From: UBA3775 sp964584255
GTDB taxonomy: Bacteria; Bacillota; Clostridia; Lachnospirales; Lachnospiraceae
NCBI GenBank assembly: GCA_964584255.1
Contig: CAZOZM010000013.1
Coordinates: 1-50,098, forward strand
Direction of reading: 5' to 3'
Length of the DNA: 50,098 nucleotides
Shown piece after piece: positions 25,410 to 34,077 of the stretch (the stretch's first letter is position 1; every line of letters starts with the position of its first letter). Both the position numbers and the translations under genes were made by a program. The notes beneath the pieces were generated by a model, which was given only the letters and a program-made list of their open reading frames with translations, was not told where the DNA came from and searched no databases.

Positions 25410-26093
25410 ATGGGTTACTATTTTTATGACTTTTTACTTTTAATAGGTGTTTTGATTACCGGTCTGGCTTCGATGGGAGTTCAGTCGGCATACAAAAAAT
25501 ACAGCAGGAAATTAAGCACATATGGTGTGACGGCAGAAGAAATGGCGGAACGTATTCTTCGGGATGCGGGCATTTATGACGTTCGAATTGAAAGGGTTTC
25601 GGGAAATCTGACTGATCACTACGACCCTTCGGCGAAGGTTTTAAGACTTTCTGACAGTGTGTACGGTTCAAGTTCGATGGCGGCGATAGGAGTTGCGGCA
25701 CATGAATGCGGACATGCAATTCAGGACAACGTAAATTATGGTCCGCTTCTTGCAAGAAGATACATGGTACCGTTTGCAAACATATGCTCGAAGTTTTCCA
25801 TGACGATAATTATACTTGGTCTTGTAATCGGACTCAGTGGTTTGTTTGATTTCGGTATCCTGCTTTTTTGCGGAATAATAGCTTTCCAGCTTGTTACTCT
25901 TCCTGTTGAATTTGATGCTTCGAAAAGAGCCTGCACAATTCTTTCGGCAACCGGCAGATTTTCGAGTGATGAAATGAAGGGTGTAAAAAAGGTTTTGACG
26001 GCAGCGGCAATGACTTATATTGCGGCAGCGGCCAACTCAATATTACAGCTTGTACGTTTACTTGGAATGGCAAACAGAGACAGAAGAAGATAG
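25410..26093 (+). CDS. YugP-type membrane zinc metallopeptidase
   Basis: This 227-aa protein has an N-terminal membrane helix (about 6-24), a peptidase core with the zinc motif HECGH at residues 98-102, two or three further membrane helices (about 125-165), and LPVEFDASKRA, which supplies the third ligand region. The family is widespread in Firmicutes, and its substrates are not known. TCGGAGGTTATT before the ATG at 25410 sets the start, against a longer frame from 25356. It lies 94 bp downstream of hypB; there is no evident functional link. Confidence 0.85.
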   Translation: MGYYFYDFLLLIGVLITGLASMGVQSAYKKYSRKLSTYGVTAEEMAERILRDAGIYDVRIERVSGNLTDHYDPSAKVLRLSDSVYGSSSMAAIGVAAHECGHAIQDNVNYGPLLARRYMVPFANICSKFSMTIIILGLVIGLSGLFDFGILLFCGIIAFQLVTLPVEFDASKRACTILSATGRFSSDEMKGVKKVLTAAAMTYIAAAANSILQLVRLLGMANRDRRR

Positions 26094-26150
26094 AATGGAA
26101 CCGCCTTTGGGATGGTGGTACCAATTACATGAAAGAAGGTACATGCGGCA

Positions 26151-26345
26151 ATGAAAAGTGTTTTAATTGCAGATACGACAAAATCGGAAAGAATTGCCCT
26201 GATAAAGCAGTGGATTCCTGATGATGACGGAATTAATGACTGTGATATGGATTTGTGGGATATTTATGCTGATTATATAAATGGAAAAAGAGAAATTGCA
26301 GAGATAAATGCAGCCATGACGGGTTCGTTTATGATGGATGAGTGA
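26151..26345 (+). CDS. Small acidic conserved protein (64 aa)
   Basis: This short protein (MKSVLIADTTKSERIALIKQ at its start) is rich in Asp and has a DCDMDLWDIY core followed by YINGKREIAEINAAM. I recall similar small proteins in Lachnospiraceae genomes, often with unreliable names; I cannot assign a function. There is no signal peptide or membrane helix. The ribosome binding site (AGAAGG) is somewhat far from the ATG. It follows yugP by 57 bp on the same strand. Confidence 0.55.
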   Translation: MKSVLIADTTKSERIALIKQWIPDDDGINDCDMDLWDIYADYINGKREIAEINAAMTGSFMMDE

Positions 26346-26495
26346 TGTGTTTTACATTAGGTGAGCAGGAAATCCACACTTCCATAAGTCGGAGTGGTTC
26401 ATTTGGTGTACGGGTTATCGGTTATAAAGATGAAGTAAAACAAAATCCTCAAATATCCGGTACGCTTCGCTGAAAAAAAGACATAGTAAAAAGTT

Positions 26496-26524
26496 TTGTA
26501 AAATTTGTACCGGTGGTGTATAAT
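26496..26524 (+). promoter_or_regulatory. Promoter of the LacI gene with an overlapping operator
   Basis: TTGTAA (26496-26501), a 17-bp spacer and TATAAT (26519-26524) make a good sigma-A promoter. A GTAAAAAGTTTTGTAAAA element (26486-26503) covers the -35 and resembles the element in the MelB promoter, suggesting autorepression. Confidence 0.65.
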
Positions 26525-26564
26525 ACAACTCGTGAAAAGAAAATAAAAGGTAACGAGGAATATT

Positions 26565-27596
26565 ATGGCAACATTAAAAGACATTGCTAATGCCGCCGGC
26601 ATTTCGCAGGGAGCGGTATCGAGAATATTGAATAATGACAGAAGCCTGAACGTGGCGCAATCTACAAGGGAAAGAGTCCTGGCAATTGCTGATGAGATGG
26701 GATACAAGTCCGTTGCACAGAGGCATGGCACAGCGGGGACGGGTGTTCTGAACGGAAAAGAAATAAATATCGGTATTGCGCAGATGTTTGAATTCGAGCA
26801 GCTTAAAGACGATATTTACTATATGCTGATGAAAAGTGCGGTTGACGAAAGTGCATTTTCGAGAAGATGGAACACTGAGCCTTTGTACAGAAATGAATCC
26901 GGAAACTTTGTAATAAACAGTTCACATGAACTTGACGGAATAATTGCGATTGGCCGTTTTACAGAGTCGGAGGTTAAGGACTTCGAACGATATACCGACA
27001 ACATAGTTTTTATAGACTCATCTCCGGATGATATGAAGTATTACAGTGTGACTCCGAATTATCACATGGCGGTAAGAGTGGTTCTCAATCACTTTTTGGA
27101 AAATGGCATAAATGAAGTGGCATTTGTGGGCGCGGTTCATACATTTGACAATTATAAGCACAAAAATACGGATCCGAGATTTTATTACTATCGTAACTGG
27201 CTCAGCACAAGAGGGTTTTATGATGAAAATCTCATAATTGACTGTGACAAAAATAACTCGGCATGCGCTTACGAAAGTTTAAATGAGTACTATGATAAGC
27301 ACGGTTCGCTTCCGAACGCAATGTTTTTATCGAGTGATGCGGTAGCGGCAGGAGTGCTTAAGGCAATTCATGAGAAAAGTCTTAAAGTACCGGAAGATGT
27401 AAGTATCGTAACATATAACAACACGACTCTTTCGGAAAGCAGTAATCCACCGCTTGATTCCATAGAAGTATATATGTCGGAATATGCTGAAGCGGCGATG
27501 GAGAGCATGAAACGAATGTGGGAAGGAAAGTCAATTCCTCACAGAATAATGATTCCATGTTCATTAGTCAGACGTGGAAGTGTAAAAAATAAATAG
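26565..27596 (+). CDS. LacI family transcriptional regulator of a galactoside locus
   Basis: The N-terminal LacI helix-turn-helix and hinge are clear (MATLKDIANAAGISQGAVSR, then VAQSTRERVLAIADEMGYKS). A periplasmic-binding-protein-like effector domain follows, with HELDGIIAIGR, EVAFVGAVHTFDNYKH, AMFLSSDAVAAGVLKAIHE and the family C-terminal block DVSIVTYNNTTLSESSNPPLDSIEV. At 343 aa it is the usual size. It precedes a sugar symporter and a GH42 enzyme on the same strand, separated from them by a terminator, so it probably represses those genes until a galactoside-derived inducer binds. Candidate operators of GTAAA type flank the gene. Confidence 0.93.
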   Translation: MATLKDIANAAGISQGAVSRILNNDRSLNVAQSTRERVLAIADEMGYKSVAQRHGTAGTGVLNGKEINIGIAQMFEFEQLKDDIYYMLMKSAVDESAFSRRWNTEPLYRNESGNFVINSSHELDGIIAIGRFTESEVKDFERYTDNIVFIDSSPDDMKYYSVTPNYHMAVRVVLNHFLENGINEVAFVGAVHTFDNYKHKNTDPRFYYYRNWLSTRGFYDENLIIDCDKNNSACAYESLNEYYDKHGSLPNAMFLSSDAVAAGVLKAIHEKSLKVPEDVSIVTYNNTTLSESSNPPLDSIEVYMSEYAEAAMESMKRMWEGKSIPHRIMIPCSLVRRGSVKNK

Positions 27597-27604
27597 GCAA
27601 CATA

Positions 27605-27844
27605 GTAAAAGTATTACCAAGCCATCGCGGAAACAAGTTCTCCGTGATGGCTGTTTTTTTACCAAAACAGTAAAAGATTTACTACGGTTTGTTCAAAAAG
27701 TTGACGCACAAAAGCGGATATAAACGGCAAAAACGCCGAAAAATCATGCAAAAAAACCTCTTTTTTTACCAGGTAAAAGATTTACTAAAGAAAAAGTAAA
27801 AAACAGTAAAAAATTTATTGACAAATGGTAAAAGTTTTGGTAAA
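27605..27844 (+). repeat. Cluster of GTAAA-type operator-like elements
   Basis: GTAAAAGTATTACC (27605-27618), AGTAAAAGATTTACT (27669-27683), TTTTACCAGGTAAAA (27764-27778, a perfect palindrome), GTAAAAGATTTAC (27773-27785) and GTAAAAGTTTTGGTAAA (27828-27844) lie between the LacI and MelB genes. A related element overlaps the LacI promoter. They are candidate LacI-protein binding sites. Confidence 0.5.
27620..27660 (+). terminator. Rho-independent terminator after the LacI gene
   Basis: AGCCATC-CGGA pairs with TCCG-GATGGCT with one mismatch in the stem, and seven T residues follow within two bases. Confidence 0.85.
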
Positions 27845-27846
27845 CT
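27818..27846 (+). promoter_or_regulatory. Promoter of the symporter-GH42 transcript
   Basis: A consensus TTGACA (27818-27823), a 17-bp spacer and TAAACT (27841-27846) lie 55 bp before the symporter start. The spacer is filled by the GTAAAAGTTTTGGTAAA element, the classic place for a repressor to block polymerase. Confidence 0.75.
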
Positions 27847-27901
27847 GACGACAACAAGAAAACAGACAGAGAAATCTGTATAAACTCAGGAGGAGGTTTT
27901 T

Positions 27902-29293
27902 ATGGAAACAAAAAAGAAAAAACTCAGTTTCATTTCAAAGCTCTGTTTCGGAATAGGAGCTTTTGGTAAAGATGCAGTTTACGCAATTGTCGGAACTTAT
28001 CTCATGATGTATCTGACAGACTACAGAAGTGTAGCACCTGCATTTGTCGGAGCACTTTTTATGGTGGCAAGAATTTGGGATGCTTTTAATGATCCGTTTA
28101 TGGGCATGATAGTAGATAATACAAGAAGCAAGTGGGGTAAATTCAGACCTTGGATTCTTGTCGGTACTATATTAAATGCAATCGTTCTTGTTCTCCTTTT
28201 CATGGACAACGGAATAGAAGGTAAAGGATACCTTGTATGGTGTTCCGTATTCTATATCCTTTGGGGAATGACTTATACAATCATGGACATCCCTTACTGG
28301 TCAATGGTACCGGCTCTCACGGATGACGAAGACGAAAGAAGTCAGATTTCAGCAATACCAAGAATTTTCGCAAGCTGTGCATGGCTTGTAATAAACTCAT
28401 TCGGACTTGTTCTTGTAAGTAAGTTCGGCAGCGGAAACGATGTAAAGGGATTTTCAATTCTTGCAATCATCATCGCAATAATCTTCATTTTCTCATCAGT
28501 CGTAACAGTTCTTACATGTAAAGAACAGGTAGTTACACCTAAGGCTGAAAAGACAACAATTAAGGGCATGATTAATGTCCTCTTCAAGAACGACCAGGTT
28601 AAGGTTATCCTCGGAATCGCTCTTTTCTTCAACATTGCATATCAGCTTTCAAACAGCTTTGCACTTTATTACTTTAAGTATGTTGCGGAACGTACATACG
28701 ATGCAGCCGGAAACGGTGTTTTATATCCAACATATGCAGCAGTAGCAGGATTCGCACAGATGGGTTCAATGGCAGTTCTTCCATTCCTTTCAAAGAAAAT
28801 CGGTAAGAAGCTTTCATTCTTCCTTGCAAGCTTCTGTCCTGTGTTTGGATTTGCAGCTCTCTGGATTATCGGTTACTTTATGCCTACAAACGTTATTCTC
28901 GTAGGTGTATGCAGTGCCATCATCAATGTCGGAATCGGTTTCATGCTCGTATTCATCACGGTTATTCTTTCAGAAGTTGTAGATTATGGTGAGTACAAAC
29001 TCGGAACAAGAAATGAAAGTATCTTATTCTCAATGCAGACCTTCGTAGTAAAGTTTGCAGGTGCTTTCAGCGGTTTCTTAAGTGGTGTGGGTCTTACAAT
29101 CATCGGTTATCAGGCAAATGTTAAGCAGACAGCTTTTGCGGAAAACGGAATGCGTATAATCATGTTCCTCATCCCTGCAGTTCTTTCAGCACTTTGCTAC
29201 TTTATCTATATCAAGGGATATAAGCTTACACCTGATTACTATAAGGAAGTAAGAGAAAGTCTTGAAGCAAGAAGAACAGAAGACGCAGAATAA
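27902..29293 (+). CDS. GPH family (MelB-like) sugar:cation symporter
   Basis: This 463-aa protein has twelve hydrophobic segments. Signature regions of the glycoside-pentoside-hexuronide family are present: GKDAVYAIVGTYLMMYLTDY in helix 1, VARIWDAFNDPFMGMIVDNTRSKWGKFRPW with the conserved Asp residues and the cytoplasmic loop, and MDIPYWSMVPALTDD. It imports a galactoside or similar sugar with Na+ or H+. AGGAGGAGG gives a very strong ribosome binding site. The codons are those of a highly expressed gene. It is followed by the GH42 gene with an intergenic hairpin. Confidence 0.92.
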   Translation: METKKKKLSFISKLCFGIGAFGKDAVYAIVGTYLMMYLTDYRSVAPAFVGALFMVARIWDAFNDPFMGMIVDNTRSKWGKFRPWILVGTILNAIVLVLLFMDNGIEGKGYLVWCSVFYILWGMTYTIMDIPYWSMVPALTDDEDERSQISAIPRIFASCAWLVINSFGLVLVSKFGSGNDVKGFSILAIIIAIIFIFSSVVTVLTCKEQVVTPKAEKTTIKGMINVLFKNDQVKVILGIALFFNIAYQLSNSFALYYFKYVAERTYDAAGNGVLYPTYAAVAGFAQMGSMAVLPFLSKKIGKKLSFFLASFCPVFGFAALWIIGYFMPTNVILVGVCSAIINVGIGFMLVFITVILSEVVDYGEYKLGTRNESILFSMQTFVVKFAGAFSGFLSGVGLTIIGYQANVKQTAFAENGMRIIMFLIPAVLSALCYFIYIKGYKLTPDYYKEVRESLEARRTEDAE

Positions 29294-29357
29294 TATAAAT
29301 GGTTTGAAACGCGGATTGAATTAATCTGTCGGAATCGGACCGGAAAAATAAAATCAG

Positions 29358-29388
29358 ACCGGAGTCAGGCAAAAAGCCGGGCTCCGGT
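29358..29388 (+). other. Intercistronic hairpin between symporter and GH42 genes
   Basis: ACCGGAG pairs with CTCCGGT, with an inner GGC/GCC pairing around AAAAA. There is no T tract, so it is probably not a terminator but an mRNA-processing or stability element within a shared transcript. Confidence 0.5.
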
Positions 29389-29446
29389 AATTATAAACCT
29401 CACAGCCGGAAAGGTTGAGAGAATATACACACGGGAGGAAAAATAT

Positions 29447-31390
29447 ATGTGGCTTGGAGTTGATTACTATCCTGAACAGTGGGATGTAAATATGATTGAT
29501 GCGGATCTCGATACAATTCTTGAATTGGGATGTAATGTTATTAGAATTGCAGAGTTTTCATGGCATCTTATGGAGAAAAAAGAGGGATGTTTTGATTTTT
29601 CCTTCTTTGATAATGTAATAGAAAAGGCAAAGGCAAAGGGCCTTAAGGTGATTATGGGAACACCGACGGCAACAATTCCTGCATGGCTTGCCAAGAAGCA
29701 TCCTGATATAATTTCAGAGTTTGAAAACGGCAGAAAAAGAGCCTTCGGAGGAAGACATGTTTACTGTTTCAGCAGTGAGCATATGTACACATACAGCGAA
29801 AGAATCATAAGGGCACTTGTGGAACATTACAAGGATGAAGAGGCTGTGGTTGCATGGCAGATAGATAATGAAATCGGTCATGAGGGAAGTGACATATGTT
29901 TCTGTGATAATTGCAAAAGAAAATTCCAGGGATTCCTTTCAAATAAATTTGGCGGTAATATTGACCGTCTGAACGATACATACGGTACTACATTCTGGTC
30001 ACAGGAATACAATGAGTTTGACGAAATTCCGCTTCCTATGGAAACCATAACAACACACAATCCGGCACTCAGACTTGATTGGGAGCGCTTCCGCAGCGAA
30101 ATAATCGTTGATTTCATGGATTTCCAGGCAAAACTCATCAAAGAAATTGCACCAAATGCGGTTGTAATGCATGACTTCCCGGGCGGTGGTCTTTCAAAGC
30201 ATGTTGATTATTCCAAGGTGGCATCGGTAATTGATCAGGTGGCTTACAACAATTATCCTGTTTGGGGCGGTCAGAAAGAGCCGATTGCACCAAATGAAAT
30301 TGCTTTCCTACTCGATTATATAAGAGGTCTCAAGGGTGAAAACTTCTGGATAACGGAAGCAATCATGGGCGCTCAGGGACATGATGTTACAGGATTCCTT
30401 CCAAGACCTGATCAGGCAAAAATGTGGTCATACCAGGGTATGGCACATGGTTGTGACTCCCTCATGTATTTCAGATACAGAGGTGCAACAAAGGGTGCGG
30501 AGCAGTTCTGTTACGGAATTCTTGATGCGGATAATGTTAAAAGAAGAAAGTTCTTTGAAGTTCAGGATTTCTTCAAAACAATCTCTGCTTACGGCGATGA
30601 GATGAGTTCACCGGTTAAGAATGACGTTGCAATCATGTATGACTATGATTCACTTGCATCTTTAAGAATTCAGAGACAGAGCATACTTCTCAGTCCTGAA
30701 GCTGAAATGAATAAATTCTATAAGTCATTCTACGATGTAAACGTAGGTGTTGATGTAATTCCTTCAGACAGGGATATATCAGATTATAAGGTAGTAATTC
30801 TCCCTCAGCTTATAATTACGACTCCGGAGCTTGAAAAGAAGATTAAAGACTTCACTGACAACGGCGGAACGGTCGTATTTACATACAGAACGGCTGTAAA
30901 GGATTCGGATAACAATGTTCCTTTCGGTAAGACTATGCCGGTTAATTACAATGACATTACAGGAATTCAGGTTGTTGAAACAGAAAGCCTTCAGGAAACG
31001 GAAGCCTTCCCTATTGAAGGAAGAGGCATTTTTGCCGGCGTAAACAGTAAGGGCGGTATTTTCAGGGATATGATAGAGAATCATGATGCTGAAGTACTGT
31101 TCGGATATGGTGACAGATTCTATAAGGATTTTGCCGCAATTACCAGAAGAAAGTCCGGAAACGGAATGGTTTATTATGTGGGCTGCGGCATCAGTGAGGA
31201 AATTAACAGCTTTCTCATGAAAGAAATAATGAAGGACAACGGAATTATGTACGTTCCTTCGGCAGATGGTCTTGAAATTGTAACAAGAGGTACATCAGAC
31301 AAAAGTGTAACAATGTATATCAACCACAATGATTATGAGGTTGATCACGACGGAATGCACTTTGATGCATTTGAAGTTAAGATTAAATAA
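29447..31390 (+). CDS. GH42 beta-galactosidase
   Basis: A glycoside hydrolase family 42 enzyme of 647 aa with no signal peptide, so it acts on sugar already imported. It has the TIM-barrel start WLGVDYYPEQW, the acid/base E142 in WQIDNEIGH, and the nucleophile E304 in NFWITEAIMG. C107, C151, C153 and C156 match the zinc-binding Cys cluster of the family. A trimerisation domain and a short C-terminal beta domain follow. It would release galactose from lactose-like or galacto-oligosaccharides, or from plant galactan fragments. It shares the LacI-controlled promoter with the MelB-type symporter. Confidence 0.94.
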   Translation: MWLGVDYYPEQWDVNMIDADLDTILELGCNVIRIAEFSWHLMEKKEGCFDFSFFDNVIEKAKAKGLKVIMGTPTATIPAWLAKKHPDIISEFENGRKRAFGGRHVYCFSSEHMYTYSERIIRALVEHYKDEEAVVAWQIDNEIGHEGSDICFCDNCKRKFQGFLSNKFGGNIDRLNDTYGTTFWSQEYNEFDEIPLPMETITTHNPALRLDWERFRSEIIVDFMDFQAKLIKEIAPNAVVMHDFPGGGLSKHVDYSKVASVIDQVAYNNYPVWGGQKEPIAPNEIAFLLDYIRGLKGENFWITEAIMGAQGHDVTGFLPRPDQAKMWSYQGMAHGCDSLMYFRYRGATKGAEQFCYGILDADNVKRRKFFEVQDFFKTISAYGDEMSSPVKNDVAIMYDYDSLASLRIQRQSILLSPEAEMNKFYKSFYDVNVGVDVIPSDRDISDYKVVILPQLIITTPELEKKIKDFTDNGGTVVFTYRTAVKDSDNNVPFGKTMPVNYNDITGIQVVETESLQETEAFPIEGRGIFAGVNSKGGIFRDMIENHDAEVLFGYGDRFYKDFAAITRRKSGNGMVYYVGCGISEEINSFLMKEIMKDNGIMYVPSADGLEIVTRGTSDKSVTMYINHNDYEVDHDGMHFDAFEVKIK

Positions 31391-31412
31391 GCAATAAACC
31401 CCCTTTTTTTGC

Positions 31413-31448
31413 GGTCCCGGAAAATAAATTTCCGGGGCCGATTTTTTT
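31413..31448 (+). terminator. Rho-independent terminator after the GH42 gene
   Basis: GGTCCCGGAAA pairs with TTTCCGGGGCC (one wobble or mismatch) around ATAAA, and is followed by GA and seven T residues. Confidence 0.88.
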
Positions 31449-31454
31449 CAATCT

Positions 31455-31499
31455 TTTTACAAAACCCGGATAGTGAATTTTACATGGCGAATTTATCAT
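31455..31499 (+). promoter_or_regulatory. PhoP-type boxes and -10 of the pst operon
   Basis: Two TTTTACA elements (31455-31461 and 31478-31484) lie 23 bp apart, and TATCAT (31494-31499) follows the second by 9 bp. There is no good -35, as expected for PhoP-activated promoters, where TT(A/T)ACA-like repeats replace it. The spacing is identical at 35544-35588 before the Na/Pi gene. Confidence 0.7.
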
Positions 31500-31533
31500 A
31501 TGACTGTAAACAAAAAACAAAGGAGTTAAAAAA

Positions 31534-32364
31534 ATGAGAAAGAAATTAGTTTTATTTACGGCAATATCGGCACTGGCACTTGGATGCCTCACAGGCTGTG
31601 GAAAAGGAAATAATTCAACCGGAGATGAAGGAGCTAAAAAAGTAGCTACGGACGGTTCTACATCAATGGAGAAGATGATTGGGGCTTTAGGAGAAGCTTT
31701 TATGAATGAAAACGATGGAATCAGCTTCACCTACAATCCTACAGGCAGCAGCTCAGGAATTACGGCAGTTTTGGATAAGACTTGTGACATTGGTCTTTCA
31801 AGCCGTCATCTTAAGGATGAGGAAAAAGAAAAAGGTCTTGAAGAAACTGTTGTAGCAATTGACGGAATCGCAGTAATTGTTAATCCGTCAAACAATGTGG
31901 ATGATTTATCTATTGAACAGATAGCTGATATATATACCGGAAAGATTACTGACTGGTCAGAACTTGGCGGTGAATCGGGCGAAATCGTAGTAATCGGAAG
32001 AGAAGCCGGCAGCGGTACAAGAGATGGTTTTGAGTCTATTACAAAAACAGAGGGTACATGTGTTTTAAGACAGGAACTTACAGCAACAGGTGATGTAATT
32101 GCAGCAGTTGCAGGAAATGAAAATGCAATCGGATATGCTTCACTTGCATCCGTAAAGGATACTGTAAAGGCAGCAAAGGTTGACGGAGTTGCTCCAACAA
32201 CAAAGACTGTTCTTGATGGAACATACAAGATTCAGAGACCATTTGTTTTCGTAACAATGAAGGGCGAAAAGCTTACTGAAAGCGCACAGACATTTATGGA
32301 TTTCTGCTTATCCGAAAACGCAAAGGAAATAATTGAAGCAGCAGGAGTTGTACCTGCAAACTAG
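31534..32364 (+). CDS. pstS: Phosphate ABC transporter substrate-binding lipoprotein PstS
   Basis: A lipoprotein signal ends at C22 (lipobox LTGC). The phosphate-binding residues lie in DGSTSMEKM, NPTGSSSGI, DIGLSSRHLKDEE and GREAGSGTRDGFE, the standard PstS pockets. At 276 aa it is a compact Firmicutes-type PstS. AAAGGAGTTAAAAAA precedes the ATG. It is the first gene of pstSCAB-phoU, behind two PhoP-type boxes, so it should be induced on phosphate starvation. Confidence 0.95.
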   Translation: MRKKLVLFTAISALALGCLTGCGKGNNSTGDEGAKKVATDGSTSMEKMIGALGEAFMNENDGISFTYNPTGSSSGITAVLDKTCDIGLSSRHLKDEEKEKGLEETVVAIDGIAVIVNPSNNVDDLSIEQIADIYTGKITDWSELGGESGEIVVIGREAGSGTRDGFESITKTEGTCVLRQELTATGDVIAAVAGNENAIGYASLASVKDTVKAAKVDGVAPTTKTVLDGTYKIQRPFVFVTMKGEKLTESAQTFMDFCLSENAKEIIEAAGVVPAN

Positions 32365-32374
32365 GTGGGAATTT

Positions 32375-33238
32375 ATGAAAAAGATTGCAGACAGAATTTC
32401 TCAGATAATCTTCTTTTTATGCGGTATGGTACTTGCGATATGTGTTATAGGCATAACGGTGTACCTTATCGCATCCGGAATTCCGGCAATCAGGAAAATT
32501 GGACTTGTGGATTTCCTGTTTGGAACTAAATGGGAATCAACGGCGAAAGAACCATTATTCGGAATTCTTCCTTTTATTCTTACAAGTATATTTGGAACGG
32601 CCGGTGCCATACTTATCGGAGTACCGGTCGGATTTTTTACGGCAGTATATCTTTCAAAATTTGCACCCGGACCGGTTAAAACCGTGATAGGAGCGGTTGT
32701 TTCACTTTTGGCATCAATTCCATCGGTTGTATACGGTCTTTTCGGAATGATAGTTATTATTCCTGCAATCAGAAAGACTTTTAATCTTGCTGACGGCTCG
32801 TCACTTCTGGCAGCCATCATTGTTCTCTCGATAATGATACTTCCGTCAGTAATAAATATGTCGATGACTTCACTTGATGCGGTTCCACGTAAATACGAAG
32901 AGGGCTCGCTGGCACTTGGCGCAACCAAAACCGAAACGGTGTTCAGAGTGTCCGTTCCGGCAGCATCATCGGGAATTGCGGCATCAATCATGCTTGGAAT
33001 AGGCAGGGCGGTCGGAGAAGCAATGGCAGTGGTTATGGTTTCCGGAAATACGGCTAATATGCCTAAACTTTTTGGTTCAGTCAGGTTTCTTACAACCGCC
33101 GTTTCCTCCGAAATGTCATATGCGACAGGATTGCAGAGAGAGGCATTGTATTCAATTGCCCTGGTGCTTTTCGTGTTTATCATGATAATCAATGCAATAC
33201 TGCACTTCTTTACTGAGAGGGGGAAGAAATATGCGTAG
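32375..33238 (+). CDS. pstC: Phosphate ABC transporter permease PstC
   Basis: A 287-aa membrane protein with six helices. It has the PstC opening (IPAIRKIGLVDFLFGTKW), ASIPSVVYGLFGM, and the EAA loop YEEGSLALGATKTETVFRVSVPAASSGI that contacts PstB. The ATG at 32375 follows TAGGTGGGAA; the frame upstream of it overlaps pstS and lacks a site. It starts 10 bp after pstS, and its last 8 bp overlap pstA. Confidence 0.95.
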   Translation: MKKIADRISQIIFFLCGMVLAICVIGITVYLIASGIPAIRKIGLVDFLFGTKWESTAKEPLFGILPFILTSIFGTAGAILIGVPVGFFTAVYLSKFAPGPVKTVIGAVVSLLASIPSVVYGLFGMIVIIPAIRKTFNLADGSSLLAAIIVLSIMILPSVINMSMTSLDAVPRKYEEGSLALGATKTETVFRVSVPAASSGIAASIMLGIGRAVGEAMAVVMVSGNTANMPKLFGSVRFLTTAVSSEMSYATGLQREALYSIALVLFVFIMIINAILHFFTERGKKYA

Positions 33239-34073
33239 CTGCAAAAACATCATGGCGAAAATTCTTATGTACATATCAGCCGGAATAACCTGTGGAATTC
33301 TTATCCTTATTATCGGTTTTGTGTTGAAAAAGGGTGTACCGGAAATAAATCTGAACCTCCTGACTACCAAACCGAGTTATCTCTCCGGAAATATCGGTAT
33401 TTTACCTGACATATTGAATACCATTTACCTCCTTGTAACTACGATAGTCATTTTATTACCGATAGGCACGGGAGCTGCAATATATCTTTGTGAATATGCG
33501 ACAAATCAGAAAGTTGTGAAACTTATCAACTATGCGGCGGAAATTCTTTCCGGAATTCCATCGGTTATATATGGTCTTGTGGGAATGTATTTTTTCTGCA
33601 GGATGCTGGGATACGGCACATGTATTTTTGCCGGAGCGCTTACGCTCGTGGTCATGAATCTGCCGACGGTTATGAGAACAACGAGAGAAAGTCTTCTTTC
33701 AGTACCTAAGGGACTTAAAGAAGGTGCTTACGGCCTTGGAGCTACCAAGTCGAGAGTTATAAGAACGATAGTAATTCCGGAATGTCTTGACGGTATAATT
33801 ACCGGATGTATTCTTTCAGCGGGAAGAATTCTCGGAGAATCAGCGGCACTTCTTTTTACGGCGGGTTTTGCACATACTCTGAATAATTTCAGTGAAGGAA
33901 TATATTCATCGGGTGCAACACTTACGGTTGCCCTTTATGTGTATGGTAAGGAACAGGGTGAATTCGAAATCGCATTTGCAATAGCGGTAATTCTTCTTAT
34001 TCTTGCTTTTATCGTAAACATAAGTGCAATGGGTGTAAATGCATTTTTCAAGAGAAAGAGAAAGGTGGTTTAA
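33231..34073 (+). CDS. pstA: Phosphate ABC transporter permease PstA
   Basis: A 280-aa, six-helix permease with YLSGNIGILPDILNTIYLL, GIPSVIYGLVGMYFF and the EAA loop LKEGAYGLGATKSRVIRTIVIPECLDGI. GAGAGGGGGAAGAAAT precedes the ATG within the end of pstC. It pairs with PstC to form the phosphate channel. pstB begins 4 bp after its stop. Confidence 0.95.
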   Translation: MRSCKNIMAKILMYISAGITCGILILIIGFVLKKGVPEINLNLLTTKPSYLSGNIGILPDILNTIYLLVTTIVILLPIGTGAAIYLCEYATNQKVVKLINYAAEILSGIPSVIYGLVGMYFFCRMLGYGTCIFAGALTLVVMNLPTVMRTTRESLLSVPKGLKEGAYGLGATKSRVIRTIVIPECLDGIITGCILSAGRILGESAALLFTAGFAHTLNNFSEGIYSSGATLTVALYVYGKEQGEFEIAFAIAVILLILAFIVNISAMGVNAFFKRKRKVV

Positions 34074-34077
34074 ACTT

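Noticed and set aside
32401..33192. Long minus-strand ORF (263 aa) opposite pstC
   Set aside because: It lies wholly antisense to a clear PstC permease, has no ribosome binding site and reads as a low-complexity Ile/Thr/Pro sequence produced by the complementary codons.
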